Origin: Telmatospirillum sp. J64-1
Lineage (GTDB): Bacteria > Pseudomonadota > Alphaproteobacteria > Rhodospirillales > Magnetospirillaceae
DNA: 64,000 nt
NCBI RefSeq assembly: GCF_006980715.1
Contig: NZ_SBHN01000005.1
Coordinates: 1-64,000 of the forward strand
Direction of reading: 5' to 3'
Shown here in pieces: positions 1 to 6,230 of this stretch. Position 1 is the stretch's first letter; each line of letters starts with the position of its first letter. The notes under the pieces were generated by a model. That model was not told the origin of the DNA. It saw nothing but the letters and a program-made list of their open reading frames with translations, and searched no databases. The position numbers were made by a program, and so were the translations under genes.

Positions 1-1532
1 CTGGCGGTATTCCCGCTGGTCGCCGATATGCAGGTGCAGGGACTGGTTGAGGGACTTGATCGAGAGGTTGCCGATCTCGAAGAAGTCTTCTTCGTTCCGC
101 TCGTAGACCTGCCCGCCTGTAACGGCCAAGCTGGGGAAGACCCAGGCCTTGTGCTCTTTGCTGTAGCCGATGAAGGGCGTGGTTTCGACGATCTTGATGT
201 CATCGAGATAATGCGAGACCAGCCAGTTCAGCTGGCCGGTATTGCCACTGAATAGAGCCCCTGGCGCGATCGAGAGAAGACGCTTCTTGAACTCGGCTGC
301 CGCCGCGACCTGGCCGCCGGTGAAGGTGTTCTTGATGACGTGGCGGCCATGCGGGAACTGGACGCGGGTATAGTACCAGCTTTCGTCGGTCAGCTTGTTC
401 TGCTGGAAATACAGGAATTCGATGTCGCAATTGGCGATGGTGAAGACCTTGGCCGACTTTTTCGCCGCCACCACCTCGTCGGGCACATCGGAAGCGGGAT
501 TAGGGATCGTGCCGTCTTCGATCGCCTTCAGGTTGGCGGCATAGATGTCGTCGGGCAGTTCCCACCAGAAGGTGCGGTAATCGTGCTTCACGGCGAAGGC
601 GCGGGAGCCATGGCGCTGCCAGATCAGCAGGCCTTTCTCCATGGCGTTCGCCGCCAGGTGCAGATCGCCGTGGAAGCGATACCGCTCGATATCCTTCGGC
701 TCCAGATCCCCGGCCAGATGCAAATCGTTCCAGTCGGTCTTCTTCCGGCCCTTCTGCGGGATCAGGGCGCAACGGTTGCTGAATCCTTCCTGGTGGGCCC
801 GGGCGATATGCTTCTTGGTGTACTTCTTGCCGGCGGGATCATTGTCCAGCGCCCAACCAAGGTGACATCCTTGGTCGTCAGGGCATCCAGCATGGTGGCC
901 GGATAGTTGTTGCAGGACAGCGTGGCCACCGCCTTGATGCCGTGCATATGCAGGGCGATGGCGTCCAGGCAGCCTTCGACCAGCCAGATCTCGTCACCAT
1001 CCTCAACCGCCATGCCGGGCGGCTGCCACCACAGGCCCTTGTGGGGGCCGACGAAATTGGCCTTGCGCTCTTCGGTGGTGCCGTCTTCTTCCGTGACGCG
1101 CACGGTTTCGACCAGGCGCTCCATCCAGATGCCGTTTGTCCGGTCCAGATCGAAGACGACGGTGGCGGTGGTTCGGTTGCCCCTGGGGTGGGAATAATGG
1201 CCCTGGCGATACCAGCCCTTGATCTTGGATGGCGTGAAGCCGCGGACGAAGGCCATATAGGCGTCGGCCGTGGCATTGGGGTCTTCGGTGGTGGCGGGGA
1301 AGCGCTCGTTGAACTTGCCGAAGGCGTCGGGGTAGAGCTCCTTCGTCGTGGCCGACCAGCCGCATTTGTTCTCGCGGCCGCATTTCACGACCCAGGGGGT
1401 CTCGGCCGATGTGAACACTTCCTTGTGGTTACACTTGGGGCAGGTGCCCTGCTGCAGCCATTGCCCGCGTTCCTTGAATCGGAAGTCGGACTTCAGGCGG
1501 CGCAGGACATCCTCGCGGATGTCCTCTCGCAT
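1..1532 (-). pseudogene. Phage DNA primase with zinc finger and toprim domain, frameshifted; 3' end beyond window
   Basis: The gene starts at the ATG at 1530-1532. Residues 31-57 carry a C-x2-C-x16-C-x5-C zinc-binding pattern as in the T7 gp4/DnaG type primase finger. A toprim motif follows (LVEGCLD, E186 and D190). The reading frame breaks near 855-856, where one A appears to be missing from the plus strand. Restoring it gives LVWALDNDPAGKK, the second toprim acidic motif, and I translated the new frame by eye as open all the way to base 1. The product would make primers for prophage or satellite replication. Whether the frameshift is real or a sequencing error cannot be told from one sequence. 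A helicase domain, if present, lies outside the window. Confidence 0.8.
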
Positions 1533-1535
1533 GGC

Positions 1536-1784
1536 TCAGCCTTCGGTCGTCTCGGTGGTGTCGGGGCCGGTCTGCGCCAGCAGGTCCTGCAGGAAGACGA
1601 CCGCGCTCAACGCCTCACGCCCCATGGCGATGGCCGAGGCCTCGACCTGGGCCGCGAATTCGTAATGTCCGGCAAGGCGGGCGCGATCGGCCATGTCGGC
1701 GCGGGTGATGGCGACGGCGGCCAGCATGCGGGCGACCCGCAGCAATTGGCGCAGGCGCACTTCGGGTATGGGGATGTCGGTCAT
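1536..1784 (-). CDS. Small hypothetical prophage protein (82 aa)
   Basis: This ORF encodes an 82-residue, mostly alpha-helical, alanine-rich protein beginning MTDIPIPEVRLRQLL, with AGAGGG upstream of the ATG at 1782-1784. Its stop lies 4 bases before the primase start, so the two are probably co-transcribed, and it may be an accessory replication or regulatory factor. I do not recognise the family. A longer open frame extends upstream to 3671 on the same strand, but that part is antisense to better-supported genes, so the short start was chosen. Confidence 0.55.
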   Translation of the reverse strand: MTDIPIPEVRLRQLLRVARMLAAVAITRADMADRARLAGHYEFAAQVEASAIAMGREALSAVVFLQDLLAQTGPDTTETTEG

Positions 1785-2097
1785 GACACAAGCCCTCTTG
1801 GTGGCGTGGGTAACGCACCACCAGTGGGGCTTCTCACGGCGCCGCTGGTGGCGGGAGGGTGAGAACCCAAGGAACCTGCCAAGAGTCAGGGCTTGAGCGG
1901 GCTTATTCCCCCGAAGGGTGTTGTATTCACCGCCCTCCCGCCGAAGCGAGATGCGCGCCGGACAAACTCCGGGCGCAAAAATAGCCGCAGGCTGACGGGG
2001 CGGCTGTCCGCTCTTGGTGCTCCTGAAGGTTCTCACGCCTTCAATGATTACGATAGGCCGGGCAGCGCCACCGTGCAAGGGGAGGAATTCAACAGTG
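1785..2097. other. Prophage intergenic region, no convincing gene
   Basis: About 310 bases separate the leftward primase unit from the rightward membrane protein gene. Several overlapping short ORFs on both strands are open but none has a good start site or recognisable product. The position, between divergent early units, makes it a likely home for divergent promoters, but I could not pick out a clear -35/-10 pair. Confidence 0.4.
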
Positions 2098-2202
2098 ATG
2101 GAAGGAGAGACTCGACTTCTGGTGGTGAAGAGCGTTCCCTTCTGGGTTGAATTTCGTAACCTACAGGGGGAAAACCTATGGAAGCTCTCTTCGGATTTTT
2201 GA
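2098..2202 (+). CDS. Very small ORF (34 aa), possible leader or phage micro-protein
   Basis: A strong Shine-Dalgarno sequence (AGGGGAGGA, 2078-2086) stands 8 bases before a GTG (2095) and 11 before an ATG (2098). The ORF begins MEGETRLLVVKSVPFW and overlaps the start of the next gene by 25 bases, an arrangement that suggests translational coupling. The protein is too short to assign. It could equally be a non-functional leader. Confidence 0.35.
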   Translation: MEGETRLLVVKSVPFWVEFRNLQGENLWKLSSDF

Positions 2203-2855
2203 CGCTGATAGCCTTGATCGGCGTCGTGGTCAGCCTGATCAAGCCCAAGCTCATTCTGCCCAAAGCGGAGAATCCGAGCCGGCTGAAAGCCTTCGCCTCG
2301 TCCCTTGTTGTGCTGCTGGTGGTATTGGGCGCCGGAGTAGCTATCACCCCGGCGCCCGAAGCAGATCAACACCAAGCGCAGGCCACAACCGAGGAAACCA
2401 AAGTCGAGACAATTCCGGCTACTCCTGTGACCGCTTCCACGGAAGAAATAGAACCGCTGGTTGTTCATGGCATCGGCATTTCCAAGAGCAATGCCTTGGA
2501 GTTTTTCACCGAACTCGGCTTCGCCCAGGAACAGGGAATGTCCGTCGATGGTCAGGAAAAATGGGTGGGGAAATCCGGCACCGCAATCAGCGAAGTGCAG
2601 GCCATAGAAGACGAAGCCTCTTCCATGGGATTGATGCTGATCTTTTCCCAGAACGAGGAACAGAACACCACGAACCTTCTGCGCATGGTCGCCTTGGCAA
2701 AATTCACTGTGCCCGATTGGGAAAACAGCCTGGAATGGATGTCCAATGCGATCCAAGCTGGTGGCAACGAGATCGTGGTCGATGGACGCCAAGTTTCCAT
2801 GACTGTCGCCCGCGAACTGAACATAGCTGCCCTGAGCATCAAGGCCGCCGATTAG
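2178..2855 (+). CDS. Prophage membrane protein of unknown function (225 aa)
   Basis: The ATG at 2178 follows AGGGGG. Residues 3-20 (FGFLTLIALIGVVVSLI) and about 40-57 (SSLVVLLVVLGAGVAI) form two hydrophobic segments, followed by a Pro/Thr/Glu-rich linker (about 58-95) and a soluble domain of about 130 residues. The likely topology is a short hairpin anchor with the C-terminal domain on the same side as the N-terminus. I do not recognise the family. It lies upstream of hicAB on the same strand and is probably a lysogenic cargo gene. A superinfection-exclusion role is conceivable but unsupported. Confidence 0.65.
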   Translation: MEALFGFLTLIALIGVVVSLIKPKLILPKAENPSRLKAFASSLVVLLVVLGAGVAITPAPEADQHQAQATTEETKVETIPATPVTASTEEIEPLVVHGIGISKSNALEFFTELGFAQEQGMSVDGQEKWVGKSGTAISEVQAIEDEASSMGLMLIFSQNEEQNTTNLLRMVALAKFTVPDWENSLEWMSNAIQAGGNEIVVDGRQVSMTVARELNIAALSIKAAD

Positions 2856-2868
2856 CAGCACAATGATC

Positions 2869-2933
2869 TGTGTGTATAACACACATCTTTCCGCTTGCAC
2901 CTCCTTGCCAACTATGTGTATTATACACACATA
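2869..2933 (+). promoter_or_regulatory. hicAB promoter with two palindromic operators
   Basis: TTGCAC (2895-2900) and TATTAT (2919-2924), 18 bp apart, form a sigma-70-like promoter just before hicA. Two related palindromes, TGTGT..ACACA centred at 2877 (2869-2885) and TATGTGT..ACACATA-type at 2913-2933, flank and overlap it; the second covers the -10 box. Twin operators overlapping the promoter fit the autoregulation known for HicB antitoxins carrying a DNA-binding domain. The operator role is inference. Confidence 0.65.
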
Positions 2934-2951
2934 AGTAACGAGGACAGGGGA

Positions 2952-3140
2952 ATGGACAGCAGAGAGATCATCCGAAGGCTCGAAGCCGATGGGTGGTATC
3001 TGGTCAGGGTCAACGGCAGCCATCACCACTACCGCCACCCGACAAAGCCAGGAACCACCACGGTGCCCCACCCCAAGAAGGACATGAAGGTCGGGACCGT
3101 CAGGAGCATCGAGAAACAGGCCGGGGTGAAGCTGCGATAA
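2952..3140 (+). CDS. hicA: HicA mRNA interferase toxin
   Basis: This 62-residue protein has the classic HicA pattern: MDSREIIRRLEADGW, then VNGSHHHYRHP with the catalytic histidine region, then TTVPHPKKDMKVGTVRSI. HicA folds like a double-stranded RNA-binding domain and cleaves mRNA when freed from HicB. The start at 2952 is chosen because AGGACAGGGG precedes it; an upstream in-frame start at 2895 would lie inside the promoter. The antitoxin gene follows 54 bases later on the same strand. Toxin-antitoxin pairs in prophages commonly act in stabilisation or phage defence. Confidence 0.9.
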   Translation: MDSREIIRRLEADGWYLVRVNGSHHHYRHPTKPGTTTVPHPKKDMKVGTVRSIEKQAGVKLR

Positions 3141-3194
3141 GCAGCTTCCTTCCCCTTCTTTGCAACCATTCCCGCCAACAGCGGAGACAGTGAC

Positions 3195-3593
3195 ATGCGG
3201 CGACGCTATGTGGGCATCATCGAGCGGGGCGAGGAGCCCGGCTATAGCATCTTCTTTCCCGACTTTCCCGGCTGCGGAAGTGCGGGCGACAGCATCGAGG
3301 AAACGGTCGAGATGGGCCAGGAAGCCCTGACGGGGCATATCGCCGTCATGGCCGAATACGGCGACCCCATCCCCGATCCGACCCCGCTGGACAAGATTGA
3401 GATCGACGCCGACGTACAGGAAGTGGTCCGGGTGCTGATTGAAGTCGGCGTGCCGGGCCGGGTGAAACGGATCAACATCACCATGGACGAAAACCTGATC
3501 GAGGAGATCGACCGGGTTGCCGGGGAAGGCAAGCGCTCGGCCTTCCTGGCCGATGCTGCCCGTCACGCACTGGCAGCACAGCGCTTGGCCTGA
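3195..3593 (+). CDS. hicB: HicB antitoxin with C-terminal ribbon-helix-helix
   Basis: Residues 4-65 form the HicB partial RNase H-like domain (YVGIIERGEEPGYSIFFPDFPGC, then an acidic helix region). Residues about 92-130 (RINITMDENLIEEIDRVAG, then KRSAFLADAARHAL) look like a ribbon-helix-helix DNA-binding domain. It should neutralise HicA and repress the operon by binding the palindromes upstream of hicA. The length of 132 residues is typical for RHH-type HicB. Confidence 0.9.
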   Translation: MRRRYVGIIERGEEPGYSIFFPDFPGCGSAGDSIEETVEMGQEALTGHIAVMAEYGDPIPDPTPLDKIEIDADVQEVVRVLIEVGVPGRVKRINITMDENLIEEIDRVAGEGKRSAFLADAARHALAAQRLA

Positions 3594-3691
3594 GCGAGTG
3601 GCGACAGGATGGGGGGCGGATAGTCGTGCCCCCTGCCCTGCCCCATAAGCCGGTATTGCCGTCTGGTACATGCTGATCCCCCGTTGAGCGA

Positions 3692-3907
3692 CTAGGCCAG
3701 CACCGGGATGCGGACGTCATCGCATGGCGCCGCGCTGGGTGCGAGGGTGCGCACCGGCGTCACGGACGCGACGAAGATATGGCCGCATTTCGGGTTCTGG
3801 CAGACATATGTGACTTCCCGGTACATCCGCGAAATCTGCTTGGTCTTGACCGTCTTGCAGTCGGTTTCGCAGTGCGGGCACTGGGTCTTGTTGCTGGATT
3901 TCGGCAT
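3692..3907 (-). CDS. ogr: Ogr/Delta-like zinc finger, late-gene activator of P2-type phages
   Basis: The 71-residue product has C-P-H-C near the N-terminus (residues 10-13) and CQNPKCGHIF (36-45), followed by VRTLAPS. This matches the Ogr/Delta family, which binds upstream of P2-type late promoters and contacts RNA polymerase alpha. The start at 3907 has AAGGTG about 8 bases upstream; a longer start at 4024 overlaps ner and was rejected. Its presence agrees with the P2-type tail genes D, U and T at 8.3-10.2 kb, which would be its natural targets. Confidence 0.85.
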   Translation of the reverse strand: MPKSSNKTQCPHCETDCKTVKTKQISRMYREVTYVCQNPKCGHIFVASVTPVRTLAPSAAPCDDVRIPVLA

Positions 3908-3918
3908 GGCGATCACCT

Positions 3919-4149
3919 TCACGACGGAGGTTCCTCGCCACTCGTTGTCGGATATCGGCTCGGCCAGATTTCCTCGGGCTTCTTGCCGATGGCTTTGGCG
4001 ATGGCCTGTTCGGCCTTGGGCCAATGCCGCTTCAGGGCGATCGTGCCGGCGGTGCGGTCGAGGCCCGCGTTACGGGCGACACTGCTGAGGCTGAGCCCCC
4101 TCAGCGCCAGTTCCGCCTTGATTTTTTCTCTCGCCCAATCGTTGTGCAT
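3919..4149 (-). CDS. ner: Ner-like DNA-binding regulator of Mu-type phages
   Basis: The 76-residue product reads WAREKIKAELALRGLSLSS near the start and ends with KRHWPKAEQ and KPEEIWPSRY, the hallmarks of Mu Ner and Nlp/SfsB. In Mu, Ner is a Cro-like negative regulator of the early and repressor promoters. The ATG at 4147-4149 follows AGAGG; an upstream start at 4224 would run through the operator region. The gene is divergent from the repressor at 4293 and is followed by ogr after 11 bases, probably in one transcript. Confidence 0.88.
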   Translation of the reverse strand: MHNDWAREKIKAELALRGLSLSSVARNAGLDRTAGTIALKRHWPKAEQAIAKAIGKKPEEIWPSRYPTTSGEEPPS

Positions 4150-4292
4150 AGTTGCCTCTCGAGTAAAATCGAGGGATGTTTTCAACATCGTTGAACGGAT
4201 ACCGATTAAAATCGGTATTTGCAAGCGAAAATGGCGAAGATAGTCGCCAATTTGGCGAATTATGTCGATCTTAATCGTGATGCGGTGCCCTG
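4150..4292. promoter_or_regulatory. Divergent lysis-lysogeny switch with four palindromes
   Basis: The 143 bases between ner and the repressor hold at least four inverted repeats: CTCGA..TCGAG (4158-4173), GATGTT..AACATC (4175-4189), a perfect TACCGATT-AA-AATCGGTA (4200-4217) and TGGCGA..TCGCCA (4232-4249). A fifth partial copy, TGGCGAATTATGTCGAT, follows at about 4252. Their spacing, roughly one every 20-30 bp, fits operators for the two flanking DNA-binding proteins. Assigning individual sites to Ner or repressor is not possible by eye. Confidence 0.7.
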
Positions 4293-4748
4293 ATGGACGA
4301 TGTTGAGACCTACCGGCGCGAGCTGGGCGAACGCCTGGCGGTGGTGACGGCGCGCTTTCCCAGCAAAGGCGCAGCCGCCCAGGCGGCGGGCGTCACCACG
4401 GAACAGTTCAACAAATGGCTGGCGGGATCGGTGAAGGTGCCGGTCGAAGGGCTGTGGCGCCTAGCTCGGTCGGCCGGGGTCGATTTCAAATGGCTATGTG
4501 CCGGCGGCGGCGCCGATCTGGCCGTGCATCCCGATAATAATCGAGCCTTGCGGGCGGACGTGATGCAGGACGTGCTGCAAGCGATGATCGGCGCCACCAG
4601 GGATGGCGACGTCGTTTATGCCAGCCCGGCCAAATTCTCGGAACTGGCGCTGGCCCTGCATGATTTCGTCATCGAGCAGCGCCGCAGCAGTGCGACGCCG
4701 GTGGACCTGGCGCAGATGGGGAACATCATACGACTCGCGTCACGATAA
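4293..4748 (+). CDS. Prophage repressor-type helix-turn-helix protein
   Basis: The 151-residue protein carries an N-terminal helix-turn-helix (about residues 22-62: SKGAAAQAAGVTTEQFNKWL, then KVPVEGLWRLARSAGVDFKWL), the layout of phage CI-like repressors. The C-terminal half shows no LexA-type Ser-Lys protease motif that I can see, so induction by RecA-stimulated self-cleavage is unlikely. Lying divergent to ner across the operator array, it most likely maintains lysogeny. The C-terminal region is presumably for oligomerisation. Confidence 0.75.
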   Translation: MDDVETYRRELGERLAVVTARFPSKGAAAQAAGVTTEQFNKWLAGSVKVPVEGLWRLARSAGVDFKWLCAGGGADLAVHPDNNRALRADVMQDVLQAMIGATRDGDVVYASPAKFSELALALHDFVIEQRRSSATPVDLAQMGNIIRLASR

Positions 4749-4887
4749 CCAGCATGGTCGCGGCAGTGATCGCCAGGATGGCCAGCTTGACCAGGGCATC
4801 GATGGCCGGGTCGCCCGGTTGAGGAACCGGCTGCTTGGCTGGTTTAATGCTGCCCCGGATCAAGGCCTCGAGGTCTTCGCGCTCCAT
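4726..4887 (-). CDS. 53-residue single-pass membrane protein of the prophage
   Basis: The ATG at 4885-4887 follows AGAGAGGATG. The product starts MEREDLEALIRGSIKPAKQ, has a short Pro/Gly stretch and ends in a transmembrane helix (LVKLAILAITAATMLVIV). The gene overlaps the 3' end of the convergent repressor gene by 23 bases. Conservation is supported by a second, partial copy of its first 30 or so codons and of its leader at 5759-5925, in which changes to the protein are modest. I do not know the function; small membrane proteins at this place in phages are often lysis or exclusion factors. Confidence 0.6.
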   Translation of the reverse strand: MEREDLEALIRGSIKPAKQPVPQPGDPAIDALVKLAILAITAATMLVIVTRVV

Positions 4888-4957
4888 ATCATCCTCTCTC
4901 TTTTTTGTTAGTGGCGCATGGGCATGCGCCGAGAGGGGGCACGGATGCCGGAGAGGA
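4792..4957. repeat. Direct repeat copy 1: start and leader of the small membrane gene
   Basis: This stretch is about 80 percent identical to 5759-5925 in the same orientation. It covers the first 31 codons of the membrane-protein gene plus about 70 bases upstream. The shared leader contains a palindrome, GGCGCATG-GG-CATGCGCC (4913-4930), which could be an operator or an RNA hairpin in the 5' leader. Confidence 0.8.
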
Positions 4958-5318
4958 AGACGAGATCAACAGCCAATTGGACGCCAGCAGGGAAAGGGAA
5001 ACACTCTATGATCAGGCTCCCAATTCGCATAAAATAATATATTACGGAACAAACGAAATGATATCAAAATCAAAATAAATGCAGCAAATGTAATTAAAAT
5101 ACTTTTATATTTAAGAAAAATAAATTATTAAGTAAAAATTATTTTTTAATTCACACCAATAATAAAATAAATTTTTATTTAGTTGTTTTTCATTATTTAC
5201 CTTTTGATTAATAATTTCAGAAATTATCCCAGATATACCTTTATGCCGACTAGCACAAAAATTTGCCACACAAAAAAACACACCATAAATTGTTTAATAA
5301 TATAGAAAGAGGAAAAAC
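4958..5318. other. Very AT-rich non-coding stretch upstream of a moron gene
   Basis: From about 5030 the sequence becomes strikingly AT-rich (long runs of A and T), against a host background of more than 60 percent GC. No ORF of useful size is present. The region probably supplies the promoter for the 81-residue gene at 5319 and would be a strong target for xenogeneic silencers. Confidence 0.7.
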
Positions 5319-5564
5319 ATGGCCGCACCTAACTGTCTCTGCGTAAAAGGAAACTTACCACAAGGCGGATACACCATATCATTCAAGGTGGATGGAGTTA
5401 GAGAAGGATGGAGATATGTCGAACTTGCATCTTCATGCATAGAAAATGATGACAGACCGGCCGAATACCGCTGGCTCCCAGCTCAAGGAGATACTAAATT
5501 GCTAGAAATACGTTTTACAAAGAAAGAAGAGCTTATGCTTTTTAGACTGAAGTCTCTTTCTTAA
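5319..5564 (+). CDS. AT-rich moron gene, hypothetical protein (81 aa)
   Basis: The ATG at 5319 follows AGAAAGAGGAAAAAC, a good ribosome binding site. The product is a soluble, probably beta-rich protein (GGYTISFKVDGVREGWRYVE near the middle, with cysteines at residues 6, 8 and 40). Codon use is AT-rich and quite unlike both host and tail genes, which marks recent transfer. It stands alone, opposite in direction to the flanking prophage genes, the usual arrangement of a phage moron. I do not recognise the family. Confidence 0.6.
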   Translation: MAAPNCLCVKGNLPQGGYTISFKVDGVREGWRYVELASSCIENDDRPAEYRWLPAQGDTKLLEIRFTKKEELMLFRLKSLS

Positions 5565-5618
5565 ACGATCATTCATATGTCCAACAAACTCTCTGACAAG
5601 TAATTACAAGAACGCCTG

Positions 5619-5855
5619 CTATGTAACCTCGGTGACATAGCAGGCATCGACGATAATATGCACCACCTCGCCCGCCAGCCACTGGGTGTTGTCAATTTCG
5701 GGCCGCGAGCCTGACAGGGTGAGCGGCCGGTTGGCAATGATCTCGGGGCAGCCCTTGGCCAGGGCATCTATAGCCGGGTCGCCCTGCTGATGGTCCCGCT
5801 GTTTGGCCGGTTTGATGCTGCCCCGGATCAGGTCTTCGAGGTCTTTGCGCTCCAT
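5619..5855 (-). pseudogene. Chimeric relic: small membrane protein N-terminus fused to tail gene D C-terminus
   Basis: The first 32 residues (MERKDLEDLIRGSIKPAKQ, then DPAIDAL) match the protein at 4726-4887. From residue 33 on (AKGCPEIIANRPLTLSG onwards) it matches the C-terminus of the D protein encoded at 8271-9245. The join falls at CTGGCCAAG (minus strand, about 5754-5762), a string that is CTGGTCAAG in the membrane gene and CTGGCCAAG in D. This looks like a deletion by microhomology inside a second, related prophage. The fused ORF ends prematurely relative to D, and is probably not functional. Confidence 0.8.
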
Positions 5856-5925
5856 ACCATCCTCTTTTCTTTGTCAGTGGCGCATGGGGCATGCGCCGAG
5901 AGGGGGGCACGGATGCCGGAGACAC
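5759..5925. repeat. Direct repeat copy 2
   Basis: Second copy of the segment at 4792-4957, including the leader palindrome GGCGCATG-GGG-CATGCGCC (5879-5897) and the AGAGGATG ribosome binding site. Together the two copies bracket the AT-rich moron segment. Confidence 0.8.
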
Positions 5926-6007
5926 TAAGTCGGTCAACATCTATCGGCACATTTAGAGGCAGCTGCCACATTTACTCATAGTTGAGAGCTTGGCTCTGAT
6001 AGAAAGT

Positions 6008-6128
6008 GGCCCCGCTGAGATGGGCGGGAGCGGACTGTAAACGGTTGCCGCTCGGATGTCTGCTTAACCGTTGTAAACGGACCTGGAAGCAGCCAGCCGA
6101 GCGGCAACCGCTATGGCTTAGTGGGGCC
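6008..6128. repeat. Nested fold-back element of about 121 bp
   Basis: Four nested complementary arms are visible. The outer arms are GGCCCCGCTGAG (6008-6019) with CTTAGTGGGGCC (6117-6128). Inside them lie CGGTTGCCGCTCGG with CCGAGCGGCAACCG, then CTGCTT with AAGCAG, and at the centre CCGTT-GTA-AACGG. The whole could form one long hairpin as RNA or single-stranded DNA. It lies about 100 bases beyond the stop of the 561-residue gene, on its 3' side. It may be a transcription end, a mobile hairpin element or a structured RNA; there is no long T run typical of a simple terminator. Confidence 0.7.
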
Positions 6129-6230
6129 GATAGCCGCCATCAAAGAAGCGCTTACTAACGGCTGATTCGCGGGCCAAAGCTGCCGTGACTATTGGTCCAT
6201 ATATGTGCTCTCAATCAACAAGTTGGCTTC

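Noticed and set aside
1536..3671. A 711-codon open frame on the minus strand
   Set aside because: Most of it is antisense to hicAB and the membrane protein gene; only the last 82 codons have a good start and context.
6008..6128. Reading the fold-back element as an integron attC site or a retron RNA
   Set aside because: No clear GTTRRRY/RYYYAAC core pair, no integron integrase and no reverse transcriptase in the window.
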